64,000 bases of DNA from the NCBI RefSeq assembly GCF_000153205.1, contig NZ_CH672427.1, forward strand, positions 280,486 through 344,485, read 5' to 3'. Positions 1-8,973 of the stretch are shown one piece after another. Origin of the DNA: Nitrococcus mobilis Nb-231. Its GTDB lineage: Bacteria > Pseudomonadota > Gammaproteobacteria > Nitrococcales > Nitrococcaceae. The notes beneath the pieces are model-generated. The model worked only from the letters and a program-made list of their open reading frames with translations. It was not told where the DNA came from and ran no database searches. A program made the position numbers and the translations under genes. The first letter of the stretch is position 1, and each line of letters starts with the position of its first letter.

Positions 1-731
1 CCTCGGCTGATGGCCAGGAGGTGCGCCTGTATTGTCGCTCCGAGGGCCGCGTGCGCAAGGAGCAAGCGATCGCCGGGCGCCTGATGGACCGCTTCGAGGC
101 TGGGCTCGACAAGCTTGCGACCGGACTCAGCCGGCGGGGCACCACCAAGCGCATCGACAAGCTTTGGGAGCGCATCGGGCGGCTCAAGGAGAAAAGCCGC
201 GGCCTCGGCCAGCACTACCACATTGAAGTGATCGCCGGTGACAGCGGCGAGCGCGCCCGTGCGATCCACTGGCAGCGCCTGCCCGTGAAAGGCTCTCTGG
301 TCACCGAGCCGGGCGTCTATTGCCTGCGCAGCAACGAGACCGGCTGGGACGAGAAGACAATGTGGCGCACCTACATCATGCTCACCGACCTTGAGGCGGT
401 CTTCCGAAGCCTGAAATCGGAGCTCGGCCTGCGCCCGATCTTCCATCACAAGGAAGAGCGCGCCGAGGGGCACCTGTTCATCACCGTGCTCGCCTATCAG
501 TTCGTCCAGCTCATCCGCCACTGCCTCGCCGCCCACGGCATCTGCGAGCGTTGGAGCACGCTACGCGATACCCTCGCCGGCCAGTGCCGGGTCACCGCCA
601 CGTTCAACCGCGGCGATGGCCGCACCCTGCACGTGCGCAAGGCCACCCGCGCCGAGCCCGATCAGGCGCGAATCTATCAGGCCCTCGGGGCCGATCCCGC
701 CCCGGGCGGCGTGCAGAAAACAATCGTGTGA
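1..731 (+). CDS. IS1634-like (IS4-type DDE) transposase, C-terminal part cut by the window edge
   Basis: The reading frame is open from base 3, so the N-terminus lies outside the window; the GTG at 21 is only the first internal start-like codon. The segment after about codon 110 carries the end of an IS4-type DDE catalytic core: a helix reading LTDLEAVFRSLKSELGLRP, which holds the last acidic catalytic residue, followed by IFHHKEERAEGHLFITVLAY. That His-His and HxxxxxxA spacing is typical of IS1634-type transposases. The C-terminus (HVRKATRAEPDQARIYQALG) also resembles that group. It probably catalyses cut-and-paste movement of its own element. The frame is intact to its stop, but I could not identify a terminal inverted repeat within 732-848. 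Family assignment is from remembered motifs. Confidence 0.75.
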   Translation, partial: SADGQEVRLYCRSEGRVRKEQAIAGRLMDRFEAGLDKLATGLSRRGTTKRIDKLWERIGRLKEKSRGLGQHYHIEVIAGDSGERARAIHWQRLPVKGSLVTEPGVYCLRSNETGWDEKTMWRTYIMLTDLEAVFRSLKSELGLRPIFHHKEERAEGHLFITVLAYQFVQLIRHCLAAHGICERWSTLRDTLAGQCRVTATFNRGDGRTLHVRKATRAEPDQARIYQALGADPAPGGVQKTIV

Positions 732-848
732 GCCCGCTGATTTATAAAATGAACGTAATGTAGTGCCACTCGCCGCCGCGGCCGATCTTAACTCTCTGAG
801 TATCGCGAAGTTATTTTTGGGGACGTTAAACTTGGGCTAGCAACGCTA

Positions 849-2299
849 GTACTACAGTTGTAAATAAATACGCTATACTTCGTTATCAGATAGTTGAACG
901 AAGTGGCGGTAGAGATGAACCATTTCCTGACGCTAGAGAGTTTGCGTGAGCAGGCGGGCGCTTGGGAAGCGGAGCTGGGTAGCTGGGTAGGGCAACTGGG
1001 TGGCCATGTCAAGCGTGCCGAAGCCCGTGAGCGGGTGGGGGCCTACCTGCGGGGGCTGCTGGGCGAGGTTGAGCGTCGTAATAGCTGGCAGTTATCCGAA
1101 TACCAGGGTGAAGCCCATCCGTATGGATTTCAGCACTTGCTCAACCGTGCCCGCTGGGACGAGCAAGGCGTGCGCGATGCCGTGCGGCAGCGTGTCTACG
1201 AGGCCCTGAAGGATGCCGCCGGGGTGCTGGTGGTGGATGAGACGGGGTTTATAAAAAAGGGCATACACTCGGCGGGAGTGAAACGCCAGTACAGCGGTAC
1301 GGCGGGTCGGATCGAGAACGCTCAGATCGGTGTATTTCTCGGTTATGCCAGTTGTTGGGGCCAGGGACTACTGGATCGTGCGCTGTTTGTGCCGCGGGAG
1401 TGGTCGGAGGATCGTGCGCGTTGCCGCCGGGCGGGTATACCGGACGAGGTGGTTCATCAGCCCAAGACGGAATTGGCCCGGCAGATGTTGGTGCGTGCCT
1501 TGGACAGCGGGGTAAGCGCCCGTTGGGTCACAGCCGATGCGCTCTACGGCGATGATTTTCGACTGCGCTGGATGCTGGAGGAGCGCGGCCAAGGGTATGT
1601 GCTGGCCGTCAGCCGCAAAGCCTATGTTTGGCAGGGCTGTAAACAACGCAAAGTGGGGGAGCTGTTGGAGGCCTTGAGGGGCGATGCGCAGGCGCGCTGG
1701 TCACGGCTCAGTGCCGGGGCCGGTAGTCAGGGTCCCCGGGAGTACGACTGGACCTGCTTAGCGGTCAACCCGCCGCCGTTCGAAGGCTGGCAGCGGGCGG
1801 TACTGGTCCGCCGCAGCTTGGACTCCGAGCAGGAGATGCAGGCGTTTTTCATTTTTGCTCCGAACGGAACGGAGCTGGCGGATTTGGCCTTGGCGGCCGG
1901 AGCACGGTGGAACATCGAGCGCTGTTTTCAGGAGAGCAAGTCACAGCTGGGACTGGATCAGTACGAGGTGCGCACCTGGACGGGCTGGCACCGGCATATC
2001 ACTTTGGTGATGGCGGCTTATGCTCTGCTGGTCACGCTGCGGCGGCACCAGTTGAAAAAAAACCTGCTGCTCAGCCTGGGCGGCCAATGCCCGTGGCCCT
2101 CTCTGTGGCCGAGCTGCGACGGTGGCTGTGTCTCACTCCCATCGCCTGGCGACGCGGAGGGCCTGAACAGGCGTTACAGTGGTGCCGCTGGCGTTGGCTA
2201 CACCAACGCCTCGCTCAGTTCTACCACTGGGTGAGACGGCAGCGAATCGCGGGGATCATCGTCGAGATGTCCGTCGATTATTATTTGCAACTGTAGTAC
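849..2299 (+). mobile_element. IS701-family insertion sequence, near complete
   Basis: The element is bounded by 19-bp terminal inverted repeats with a single mismatch: GTACTACAGTTGTAAATAA at 849-867 and its complement at 2281-2299. The single transposase gene fills the interior and its shifted-frame stop lies inside the right repeat. The left flank carries CTAG, a sequence of the YTAR type favoured as target by IS701 elements; the right flank reads CAAG, so no clean target duplication is visible. The transposase needs a frame change to be full length (see next entry). Confidence 0.8.
915..2296 (+). pseudogene. IS701-family transposase with a -1 frame change near its 3' end
   Basis: The first frame runs from ATG 915 (an in-frame TTG lies at 894) to 2234. 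It contains the expected DDE catalytic points: LVVDETGF (about residue 117), TADALYGDD (about 215) and NIERCFQESKSQLGLDQYEVR around the final Glu. After LRRHQLKKN the protein stops resembling the family. The familiar C-terminus (LSVAELRRWL... then WCRWRWLHQRLAQFYH) continues in the -1 frame to a TAG at 2294-2296. The crossover falls on an eight-A run at 2055-2062, which includes the heptamer A AAA AAC in the correct phase for -1 slippage. It may be an indel (or sequencing error in the homopolymer) or programmed frameshifting. I call it a pseudogene provisionally because IS701 transposases are normally one continuous frame. Confidence 0.7.
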
Positions 2300-2301
2300 A
2301 A

Positions 2302-3055
2302 GAGTTTGTTGACATTCCAGGTTAAAATACACGCCCAACTTTCTGGAGGAGTTGACCACATGGCTCGAAAATGTCTGCGTGATGACCAGTGGCGACGCAT
2401 TGAGCATTGGTTACCAGGCAAACAGGGTGATCCAGGGCGCAGCGCGGTCGATAACCGCTTGTTCGTGGAGGCGGTCCTGTGGATCGCTCGCACCGGCGCA
2501 CCGTGGCGCGATCTGCCGCCAGAATTTGGGCCTTGGAACAGTGTGTACAAGCGTTTCTCGCGGTGGGAGACGAAAGGCGTGTGGCATCGCGTATTCGAGG
2601 AATTGGCGCAGGATGCTGACTTCGAGGAGCTGTATCTGGATTCCACCGTCGTGCGTGCTCAGCAGCACGCGGCGGGGGTCGTAAAAAAACGCTCTGCATG
2701 ACGCGATGGTCGTTGACGCCAGGACAGACGCATGACCTCACTGAGGCGGCGGCGTTGATAGAGGGGCTGTACGCTGAGGTGGTGGTAGCGGACAAACCCT
2801 ATGATGCCGATGCGTTCTTGTCGAACATCGAACGCAGTGGGGTCACCACGGTCATTCCGCCGCGAACCAACCGACGTGATCAGCGCTGCTTTGATCGTCA
2901 TCGATATCGGGACCGTAATCTTGTCGAACGATTTTCTGTCGCATGAAACACTTCCGTCGCATTGCCACGCGCTATGAGAAACTCGCCAGCCGCTTCTCGG
3001 CTTTTGTTGTACTCGTCGCCGCTTTCATATGGCTGGCTTGAATGTCAACACTCCT
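2302..3055 (+). mobile_element. IS5-family (IS427-group-like) insertion sequence remnant
   Basis: Imperfect terminal inverted repeats share a 10-bp core, GTTGACATTC at 2308-2317 and GAATGTCAAC at 3040-3049, with GAGT-like flanks on both sides. The left end abuts the IS701 right end within a few bases, and the right end abuts the dapE stop codon (3055-3057). The encoded transposase is broken by a deletion and a frameshift. Exact ends and target duplication could not be fixed. Confidence 0.7.
2360..3041 (+). pseudogene. IS5-family transposase, internally deleted and frameshifted
   Basis: A good ribosome binding site (GGAGGAG) precedes ATG 2360. The first part (MARKCLRDDQWRRIEHWLPG, then RTGAPWRDLPPEFGPWNSV and YLDSTVVRAQQHAAG with the first catalytic Asp) is a standard IS5-type N-terminal half ending at 2701. 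The next frame resumes at RWSLTPGQTHDLTEA, lacking the stretch normally linking these motifs (usually a Gly-Phe-Ser-Thr-Lys-Ile-His segment), so about 25-40 codons appear deleted. It then breaks again at LVERF, where loss of one T gives a premature stop; the original C-terminus (KHFRRIATRYEKLASRF, ending IWLA) is still readable to 3041. Transposition activity is very unlikely. Confidence 0.85.
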
Positions 3056-4191
3056 CAGCTTAGCAGCCGGTTCAGAATGTGCTCGTATACCGCTGAAATC
3101 GTGTTGAGCTCCGCTATGCCAGCGTGTTCGTCTACTTGATGGATAGTTTGGTTGATCGGGCCGAGCTCGATCACTTGGGCACCGGTGCTGGCAACAAAGC
3201 GACCGTCAGAAGTGCCACCGGCGGTGGACGTTCGAGCGTGGCGGCCGGTCACGTCATGTACCGCCGCCAACGCCGCATCGAGTAGCGGCCCTTGTTCGGT
3301 AAGAAAGGGTTGCGCTGATAATCGCCAGTCGATCTGATATTCCAGGTCGTGGCGCTCGAAGGTGTGTTCTACTTCAAAGCGAATGTCCTCCGCAGTCAGC
3401 TCCGTGCAATAACGGAAATTGATATCCGCCTGGAGACTGCCTGGTATCACATTAGTGGCTCCAGTGCCGGCATGAATGTTTGAGATTTGCATGGTGGTGG
3501 GTGGAAAACTGGCGTTGCCGTTGTCCCAACGGCGGCTCGTAAGCTCCAGCAGCGCAGGGGCGAACTGGTGAATCGGATTGCTCGCGCGCTGGGGGTAGGC
3601 GACGTGGCCCTGAATGCCACGCACGGTCAGATGACCGTGCAGGGAGCCCCGACGACCGATCTTGATGGTATCGCCGATCACGACCTCACTGCTCGGCTCG
3701 CCCACGAGGCACATGTCGATGCGCTCACCACGCGCGCGCAAAGCCCGAACCACCCGGGCCGTACCATCGATGGCATCCCCTTCCTCATCGCTGGTAATGA
3801 GCAGCGCCACAGAGCCACGTAACGGCCCCCGGTTGTCGCCGAGAAACCGCTCACAAGCGGTGACGAAGGCAGCGAGGCTGCCTTTCATGTCGGCCGCGCC
3901 ACGACCATACAGCTGCCCCTGTCGCAGACTAGGCTCAAAGGGAGGTGTAGTCCATTGCATCTCGGGACCGCTCGGAACTACGTCGGTATGGCCGACGAAG
4001 GTAAGCAATGGGCCGCTATTCCCGTAGCGTGCCCAAAGGTTCTTTACCTCGCCGAAGGCCAGATGCTCGCAACGAAAACCCAATGCCTCCAACCGGGTGG
4101 CGAGCAGGGTCTGACAGCCCGCATCCTCGGGAGTCAACGACGGTCGGCGGATCAGTTCGCAGGCAAGGTCGATTGTGGGGGTGCGCTCCAT
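3055..4191 (-). CDS. dapE: Succinyl-diaminopimelate desuccinylase
   Basis: DapE is a cytoplasmic dinuclear zinc amidase that hydrolyses N-succinyl-LL-diaminopimelate to LL-diaminopimelate and succinate, for lysine and peptidoglycan synthesis. From the ATG at 4191 the protein has 378 residues, near the usual 375. Visible motifs: VGHTDVV (zinc His68 and catalytic Asp70), GRGAADMKG (bridging Asp101), SDEEGDAIDGT (catalytic Glu136 and zinc Glu137) and TSTAGGTSDGRF near the C-terminus. A GTG at 4227 overlapping the dapD stop (GTGA) would add 12 residues, but homologues begin near MERTPTIDL, so 4191 is preferred. It follows dapD closely, suggesting co-transcription. An IS remnant ends at its stop codon, so any native downstream sequence has been replaced. 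Confidence 0.97.
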   Translation of the reverse strand: MERTPTIDLACELIRRPSLTPEDAGCQTLLATRLEALGFRCEHLAFGEVKNLWARYGNSGPLLTFVGHTDVVPSGPEMQWTTPPFEPSLRQGQLYGRGAADMKGSLAAFVTACERFLGDNRGPLRGSVALLITSDEEGDAIDGTARVVRALRARGERIDMCLVGEPSSEVVIGDTIKIGRRGSLHGHLTVRGIQGHVAYPQRASNPIHQFAPALLELTSRRWDNGNASFPPTTMQISNIHAGTGATNVIPGSLQADINFRYCTELTAEDIRFEVEHTFERHDLEYQIDWRLSAQPFLTEQGPLLDAALAAVHDVTGRHARTSTAGGTSDGRFVASTGAQVIELGPINQTIHQVDEHAGIAELNTISAVYEHILNRLLS

Positions 4192-4223
4192 AGTGTCGGA
4201 ATCCTGTGGCGAGGTGTTGCCAC

Positions 4224-5042
4224 TCACGGTCGCAACAGTTCGTTGATGCCGACCTTGGCGCGGGTCTTCTCATCCACCTGTTTGATGATTACTGCGCAGT
4301 AGAGGCTATGGCTGCCGTCCCGCGCGGGCAAACTGCCGGGGACTACCACAGCGCCGGGTGGGACACGGCCGTAACTCACCTCGCCCGTTTCGCGGTTGTA
4401 TATCTTGGTACTTTGGCCGATGTAGACACCCATCGAAATCACGGCTCCGGCACCGACAATGACGCCCTCGACGACCTCCGAGCGTGCGCCGATAAAACAA
4501 TTATCCTCGATGATGGTCGGATTGGCCTGCAGAGGTTCGAGTACGCCACCGATGCCGACGCCGCCGGAGAGATGGACGTGCTTGCCGATCTGGGCGCAAG
4601 ACCCGACCGTGGCCCAGGTATCCACCATGGTGCCCGCATCAACATAGGCACCGATGTTGACGTAGGAGGGCATGAGCACCGCACCGGGGGCAATGTAGGC
4701 ACCGCGGCGCGCCATGGCGGGCGGGACGACCCGCACACTGTTCGCGGCGAGTTCGCGACTGTTGTAGTCCGTGAACTTGAGCGGCACCTTGTCGAAATAT
4801 TGGGTCAAGCCGTCACGCATAACCTCGTTGTCGTGTAGACGAAAATGCAGCAGCACGGCCTTTTTCAGCCATTGATTGACCCGCCATTCGCCATCGATTT
4901 GCTGCGCCACACGGACTTTGCCGGTGTCGAGCAAGTCCAATACTTCAGCGACGGCATCCCGAAGCTCCGGCGTAGCCGCGCGGGGTGAGAGCTCAGTACG
5001 TTTCTCGAACGCCGCCTCGATGACGTTTTTCAATTGCTCCAT
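4224..5042 (-). CDS. dapD: 2,3,4,5-tetrahydropyridine-2,6-dicarboxylate N-succinyltransferase
   Basis: DapD transfers succinyl from succinyl-CoA to tetrahydrodipicolinate, the step that supplies the DapC/DapE branch of lysine synthesis. The product is 272 residues, matching the family. It has an N-terminal helical domain ([15 protein letters not shown]) followed by a left-handed beta helix of hexapeptide repeats ([20 protein letters not shown], then [17 protein letters not shown] and [18 protein letters not shown]). ATG 5042 is chosen because AGGAG stands six bases upstream and the N-terminus aligns with relatives; an in-frame GTG at 5078 lacks such a site. It is transcribed ahead of dapE, with only 32 bp between the dapD stop and the preferred dapE ATG. 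Confidence 0.97.
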   Translation of the reverse strand: MEQLKNVIEAAFEKRTELSPRAATPELRDAVAEVLDLLDTGKVRVAQQIDGEWRVNQWLKKAVLLHFRLHDNEVMRDGLTQYFDKVPLKFTDYNSRELAANSVRVVPPAMARRGAYIAPGAVLMPSYVNIGAYVDAGTMVDTWATVGSCAQIGKHVHLSGGVGIGGVLEPLQANPTIIEDNCFIGARSEVVEGVIVGAGAVISMGVYIGQSTKIYNRETGEVSYGRVPPGAVVVPGSLPARDGSHSLYCAVIIKQVDEKTRAKVGINELLRP

Positions 5043-5207
5043 GGCACTCTCCTGTCTGCCGATAGGTTTTTTGCCCACGGATGGATGATAGCCTCCGAGG
5101 CGCGGCTTACTGAGCCCGACTGGCTAGGTACTGCAAACGCTGTGGCACCGTCTCGGCCGTCGAGCGCGCAGCAGTATAAGCCAGTCCGGTCGTATTCCGT
5201 AACGCCA

Positions 5208-7910
5208 TCAAACGCCATCGGCGCGTTTGCGCAACTCCTCCTCGTCGGTCAGCATCCGTCGCAGCTGCTCCCGCAGACACTGTTGGCTGGCTGTTCCCAG
5301 CGCGCGATTGTTGCGGTCGGTGAGGAAGAAGACATCTTCGGCACGCTCACCCATGGTTGAGATTTTGGCATTTTGCAGGCGTACACCGCAGTGAACAAAA
5401 GCATAGCCGACTTGAGCGAGCAGGCCAGGACGGTCGCCGGTGATCAGTTCCATAGCGGTCCGGTCATTATGTGGCTCGGCCGTGAATTCGATTTGGGTTT
5501 GGGTGCTGAAATGCCGCAACCGGCGCGGCAGGGTTCGGGTCGACGGCTGTGGCAATGGTTTGCCAGGGCACAGCATAGTGCTGAGATGTTCGATAATCTC
5601 GCGTTCGCGGTAGCCGGCGGCGATGGGCTTGCCGGTATCCTCCAGCACCAGGTAGCTATCGAGTGTATGGCCATCGTCGGTCGTGATGATGCGCGCGTCT
5701 TGAATATCGAGGCCGAGTTGGTTCAGGGCCGTGACGGTTAAGGCAAAGATGTGGTCTCGATCGCGAGTGTAGACGAATACTTCGGTGCCGCCACGGGTAC
5801 TGATCGGATCGATTAGAATCAGCGGCCGCTGCGCTGCGCCGCCGAGTTTGTGAATGGCGGCCGTATGCCAGGCGATTTCCGCGGCCGAGTAGCGCAGGAA
5901 GTAGTCTGCCGTGAAGGGACGCCAAATCGCACGCACGGTCATGTGGTGCAGTCCGCGCCCGCGCAGCGCCTTGCGTGCCTGAGCCTGCGTCTCGCTAATA
6001 AGTTCCTCCGCATCGATGGGATTACCCAGACCGCGTCGGATTGCCCGCTGGGTGAGCTGATAGAGTTCCAGCAGCAACGCCTCACGCCAGGAATTCCAAA
6101 GTTTGGGATTGGTGCCCCGAATATCACCGATCGTGAGTAGATAAAGGTAGTTGAGATGCTGCAGGTCACCCACCTTGCAGGCAAATTCGTTGATGACTTG
6201 CGGATCGCTGATGTCGCGGCGCTGGGCCGTTGACGACAGGAGCAGGTGATGCCGAACCAGCCAAGCCACCAAGCGGCTGTCGTAGCGGCTCAGGCCGTGA
6301 TGAAGGCAGAACTGGTAGGCATCCTCGGCACCGAGTTCGGAGTGATCACCGCCCCGTCCCTTGGCGATGTCGTGGAACAACCCGGCTAGGTAGAGTAGCT
6401 CGGGCTTGGGCAGGCGATTGATCAGGGCGCTGCAGAAAGGGAATTCATGGGCGAACTCCGGTGCGGCGAAACGACGCAGGTTGCGTACCACCATCAAGAT
6501 ATGAGAGTCCACCGTGTAAGCGTGGAATAGGTCGTATTGCATGCGCCCGGTAATATGCCGAATGGCTGGCAGGTAGCGCCCGAGGATGCCGTAGGTGTGC
6601 ATTCGGCGCAGCTCATGGGTGATCCCACGCGGTCGGCGCAGGATTTCCATGAACAGGCTGCGGCAGCGTAGATCGTTGCGGAACCGTTCGTCGATGAGGT
6701 GATGATGTTGGCGGATCAGTCGGATCGTAGCGGCGCGCACGCCTTTGATTTCGGGGTGTTCTTGAATCAACAGAAACACTTCCAGCAGCGCGAACGGATA
6801 GCGCCGGAACACATTGGGATGCGTGACTTCGATGAAGCCACGCTTGATCTGGAAGCGCTTGTTCAGCCGCTGGGGTGCCTCGTCTAGGTCGGCGTAGAGG
6901 ATTACTTCTTGGTAGAGCTGGAGCAGCATTTCGTTGAGGCAGCTCAATCGCATCACGGTACGGTAGTAGCGCTGCATGAGCTGTTCGACGGCGAGCGTGT
7001 GCTCGGTGTCGCGGTAGCCGAATTGTTTGGCGAGGGTGACCTGGTAGTCGAAGAGCAGGCGGTCTTCGCGCCGACCGGTGAGCACGTGCAGGGCGAAGCG
7101 CAGGTCCCAGAGAAAATATTGGCCACGCATGAGCGTGCGGTACTCGCTCTCGGTAAGAAACGCATGATCCACCAGATCGTGCAGTGTACCGGCGCCGAAC
7201 TGGCGTTTTGCCACCCAACCGATCATGTGGATGTCGCGCAGACCGCCCGGGCTTTCCTTGAGATTCGGCTCCAGGTTGTGAGCCGTGTCATGGTGTTTTT
7301 CGTGGCGGGCGAGCTGTTCGCGCCATTTGGCCTCGAAGAACTGGCGGCTGGGCCAGATCCGATTCGGGCCGGTGGCCTGTACCATGGATTGATATAGGCT
7401 TGGGGAGCCGGCGAGCAGGCGGGACTCCATCAGATTGGTGGCGACGGTGATGTCCTGGGTTGCCTCTCGAACACACTCGGTTAAGCTGCGCACGCTGTGT
7501 CCGACCTGTAGGCCGATGTCCCAAAGCTGAGTAACGATGTGTTTAAGAGCGCTGTCCAAACGGTTGCCGGCGGAGTCGGCGAGCACGACCAGGAGGTCGG
7601 TATCCGAGCCCGGATGAAGCTCCCCTCGACCGTAACCACCCACGGCGACCAGTGCGGCCTGCTCTGCGGCATCGTCTAGGTGAAGATCCCATACCCGGGT
7701 AACCAGCGTGTCCACCAGTTCCGCGCGCAGTGTAACCAGTTCGGCCGCGGGCGTGCCTTCCAGAAAGCGGGCACGCAGGATCTGATCGGCGTTGATAAGA
7801 CTTTGGCGGAGCAGGGGTGTTGCCGGGTGAGACTCCTGCAGGGCTCGGTCTATCGCATCGACATCGAGCAGGTGGCGATCATCGCGAATGCGGGCAGATG
7901 TGCGGCTCAT
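5208..7910 (-). CDS. glnD: Bifunctional uridylyltransferase/uridylyl-removing enzyme (PII sensor)
   Basis: GlnD adds UMP to PII proteins when nitrogen is scarce and removes it when glutamine is high, setting glutamine synthetase activity and NtrC signalling. The 900-residue protein shows the full domain order: nucleotidyltransferase with GGYGRGELHPGSDTD at residues 91-105, a helical linker, an HD hydrolase domain with LFHDIAKGRGGDHSELG around residue 520, and two C-terminal ACT domains (last about 75 residues, with ELITGDRPGLLAQVGYAF). It overlaps map by four bases (ATGA), so the two are translationally coupled. No damaged motif was seen. Confidence 0.97.
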   Translation of the reverse strand: MSRTSARIRDDRHLLDVDAIDRALQESHPATPLLRQSLINADQILRARFLEGTPAAELVTLRAELVDTLVTRVWDLHLDDAAEQAALVAVGGYGRGELHPGSDTDLLVVLADSAGNRLDSALKHIVTQLWDIGLQVGHSVRSLTECVREATQDITVATNLMESRLLAGSPSLYQSMVQATGPNRIWPSRQFFEAKWREQLARHEKHHDTAHNLEPNLKESPGGLRDIHMIGWVAKRQFGAGTLHDLVDHAFLTESEYRTLMRGQYFLWDLRFALHVLTGRREDRLLFDYQVTLAKQFGYRDTEHTLAVEQLMQRYYRTVMRLSCLNEMLLQLYQEVILYADLDEAPQRLNKRFQIKRGFIEVTHPNVFRRYPFALLEVFLLIQEHPEIKGVRAATIRLIRQHHHLIDERFRNDLRCRSLFMEILRRPRGITHELRRMHTYGILGRYLPAIRHITGRMQYDLFHAYTVDSHILMVVRNLRRFAAPEFAHEFPFCSALINRLPKPELLYLAGLFHDIAKGRGGDHSELGAEDAYQFCLHHGLSRYDSRLVAWLVRHHLLLSSTAQRRDISDPQVINEFACKVGDLQHLNYLYLLTIGDIRGTNPKLWNSWREALLLELYQLTQRAIRRGLGNPIDAEELISETQAQARKALRGRGLHHMTVRAIWRPFTADYFLRYSAAEIAWHTAAIHKLGGAAQRPLILIDPISTRGGTEVFVYTRDRDHIFALTVTALNQLGLDIQDARIITTDDGHTLDSYLVLEDTGKPIAAGYREREIIEHLSTMLCPGKPLPQPSTRTLPRRLRHFSTQTQIEFTAEPHNDRTAMELITGDRPGLLAQVGYAFVHCGVRLQNAKISTMGERAEDVFFLTDRNNRALGTASQQCLREQLRRMLTDEEELRKRADGV

Positions 7911-8692
7911 CGGCGTGGGGTTTCACCTCGTAGCGTATTTTCTAGCTGGGTAAGAATCTCGTAGCCGTTTTCGGTTACCAACAGCGTATGCTCCCATTGG
8001 GCCGAGAGGCTGTGATCTTTGGTGACGACCGTCCAATGATCCTTGAGCAGCCGGGTCTCGCGACGCCCAGCGTTGATCATGGGTTCGATGGTGAAGGTCA
8101 TTCCCTCCTGAAGGGCCAGTCCTTGGTCGGGCTTGCCGTAATGAAGCACCTGCGGCTCTTCGTGGAAATTGCGCCCGATTCCATGTCCACAGTACTCGCG
8201 CACCACTGAGTAACCATGGCTTTCGGTGAACTGCTGAATGGCGTGGCCGATATCGCCTAGCCGAATGCCGGGGCGTACGCGCTCGATCCCTACCATCATA
8301 CTCTCGTAGGCTACCTCACAGAGCCGGCGGGCCTGAATGGAGGGTTCAGCCACATAGAACATGCGGCTGGTATCCCCATGGTAGTCATCTTTGATCACGG
8401 TCACATCGATGTTGATTATGTCGCCGCGTTTGAGCTTTTTCGCACCGGGGATCCCGTGGCAGACCACGTGGTTGACCGAAGTGCAAATCGATTTCGGAAA
8501 TCCTCGATAATTGAGGGGCGCGGGGATTGCCTCCAGATCGTTGACGATGTACTCGTGACAGATTCGATCGAGCTCCTCGGTGGTTATCCCAGGTTGCACA
8601 TACGGCTCGATCATGTTCAAAACGGTGGCTGCCAAACGGCCGGCCAGACGCATCTTCTCGATTTCTTCCGGGCTCTTGATGGTAACGGACAT
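7907..8692 (-). CDS. map: Methionine aminopeptidase type I
   Basis: Map removes the initiator methionine from nascent proteins in the cytoplasm. The 261-residue length is typical of type Ia enzymes. The five metal ligands are visible: Asp in INIDVTVI, Asp in YHGDTSRMF, His in GHGIGRNFHEEP, Glu in FTIEPM and Glu in QWEHTLL. The substrate-pocket Cys/His region SVNHVVCHGIPG is intact. The gene is divergent from rpsB across about 280 bp and overlaps glnD downstream. The map/rpsB divergence is common in gammaproteobacteria. Confidence 0.97.
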   Translation of the reverse strand: MSVTIKSPEEIEKMRLAGRLAATVLNMIEPYVQPGITTEELDRICHEYIVNDLEAIPAPLNYRGFPKSICTSVNHVVCHGIPGAKKLKRGDIINIDVTVIKDDYHGDTSRMFYVAEPSIQARRLCEVAYESMMVGIERVRPGIRLGDIGHAIQQFTESHGYSVVREYCGHGIGRNFHEEPQVLHYGKPDQGLALQEGMTFTIEPMINAGRRETRLLKDHWTVVTKDHSLSAQWEHTLLVTENGYEILTQLENTLRGETPRR

Positions 8693-8773
8693 TGAGGGAA
8701 ACCTTGTTTGAGAACGGGCTTTCGATGAGCCACCAATTCAAGCTCGGCCGCAGCCGAGCGAATGGGTGACAAA

Positions 8774-8802
8774 TTGTGGCTGGGTCAGAAATATGGTATA
8801 AA
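8774..8802 (+). promoter_or_regulatory. Sigma-70-type promoter of rpsB-tsf
   Basis: TTGTGG at 8774-8779 and TATAAA at 8797-8802 are separated by exactly 17 bp. They are followed at once by GCGCGCGC, a GC-rich discriminator of the kind linked to ppGpp/DksA stringent control of ribosomal protein promoters. The start of transcription would be near 8809, leaving a leader of about 165 nt. Confidence 0.65.
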
Positions 8803-8824
8803 GCGCGCGCTTTCCAGGCAAACG

Positions 8825-8941
8825 GCGGTTGCATGATCGCCGTATCGTAACCGCAACTACCGGGCTTGGTTCCGGATACACCACACATACATCGTCACAC
8901 GCGACCGGGTGCCCAATGTGGGTTGTCGCGTGCGGGTGTAT
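8825..8941 (+). promoter_or_regulatory. Structured rpsB leader, probable S2 autoregulatory site
   Basis: The leader holds a 6-bp stem GCGGTT (8825-8830) with AACCGC (8849-8854). After it comes a nested pair: outer ATACACC (8876-8882) with GGTGTAT (8935-8941) and inner CACGCGAC (8898-8905) with GTCGCGTG (8925-8932). Protein S2 represses its own mRNA through a conserved leader in gammaproteobacteria, so this fold is the likely target. The stems are seen; the function is inferred. Confidence 0.55.
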
Positions 8942-8973
8942 GGAGGCTCAACCCGAATGAGGAGACACCAGTC

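Noticed and set aside
826..840. Sequence ending TTGGGCTAG near the left IS, similar to the end of the MITE-like element at 60050
   Set aside because: Only about 10 bp match without the rest of the terminal repeat; this can occur by chance.
4225..4227. GTG overlapping the dapD stop as the start of dapE
   Set aside because: The overlap is attractive for coupling, but the added 12 residues do not resemble DapE N-termini; ATG 4191 aligns better.
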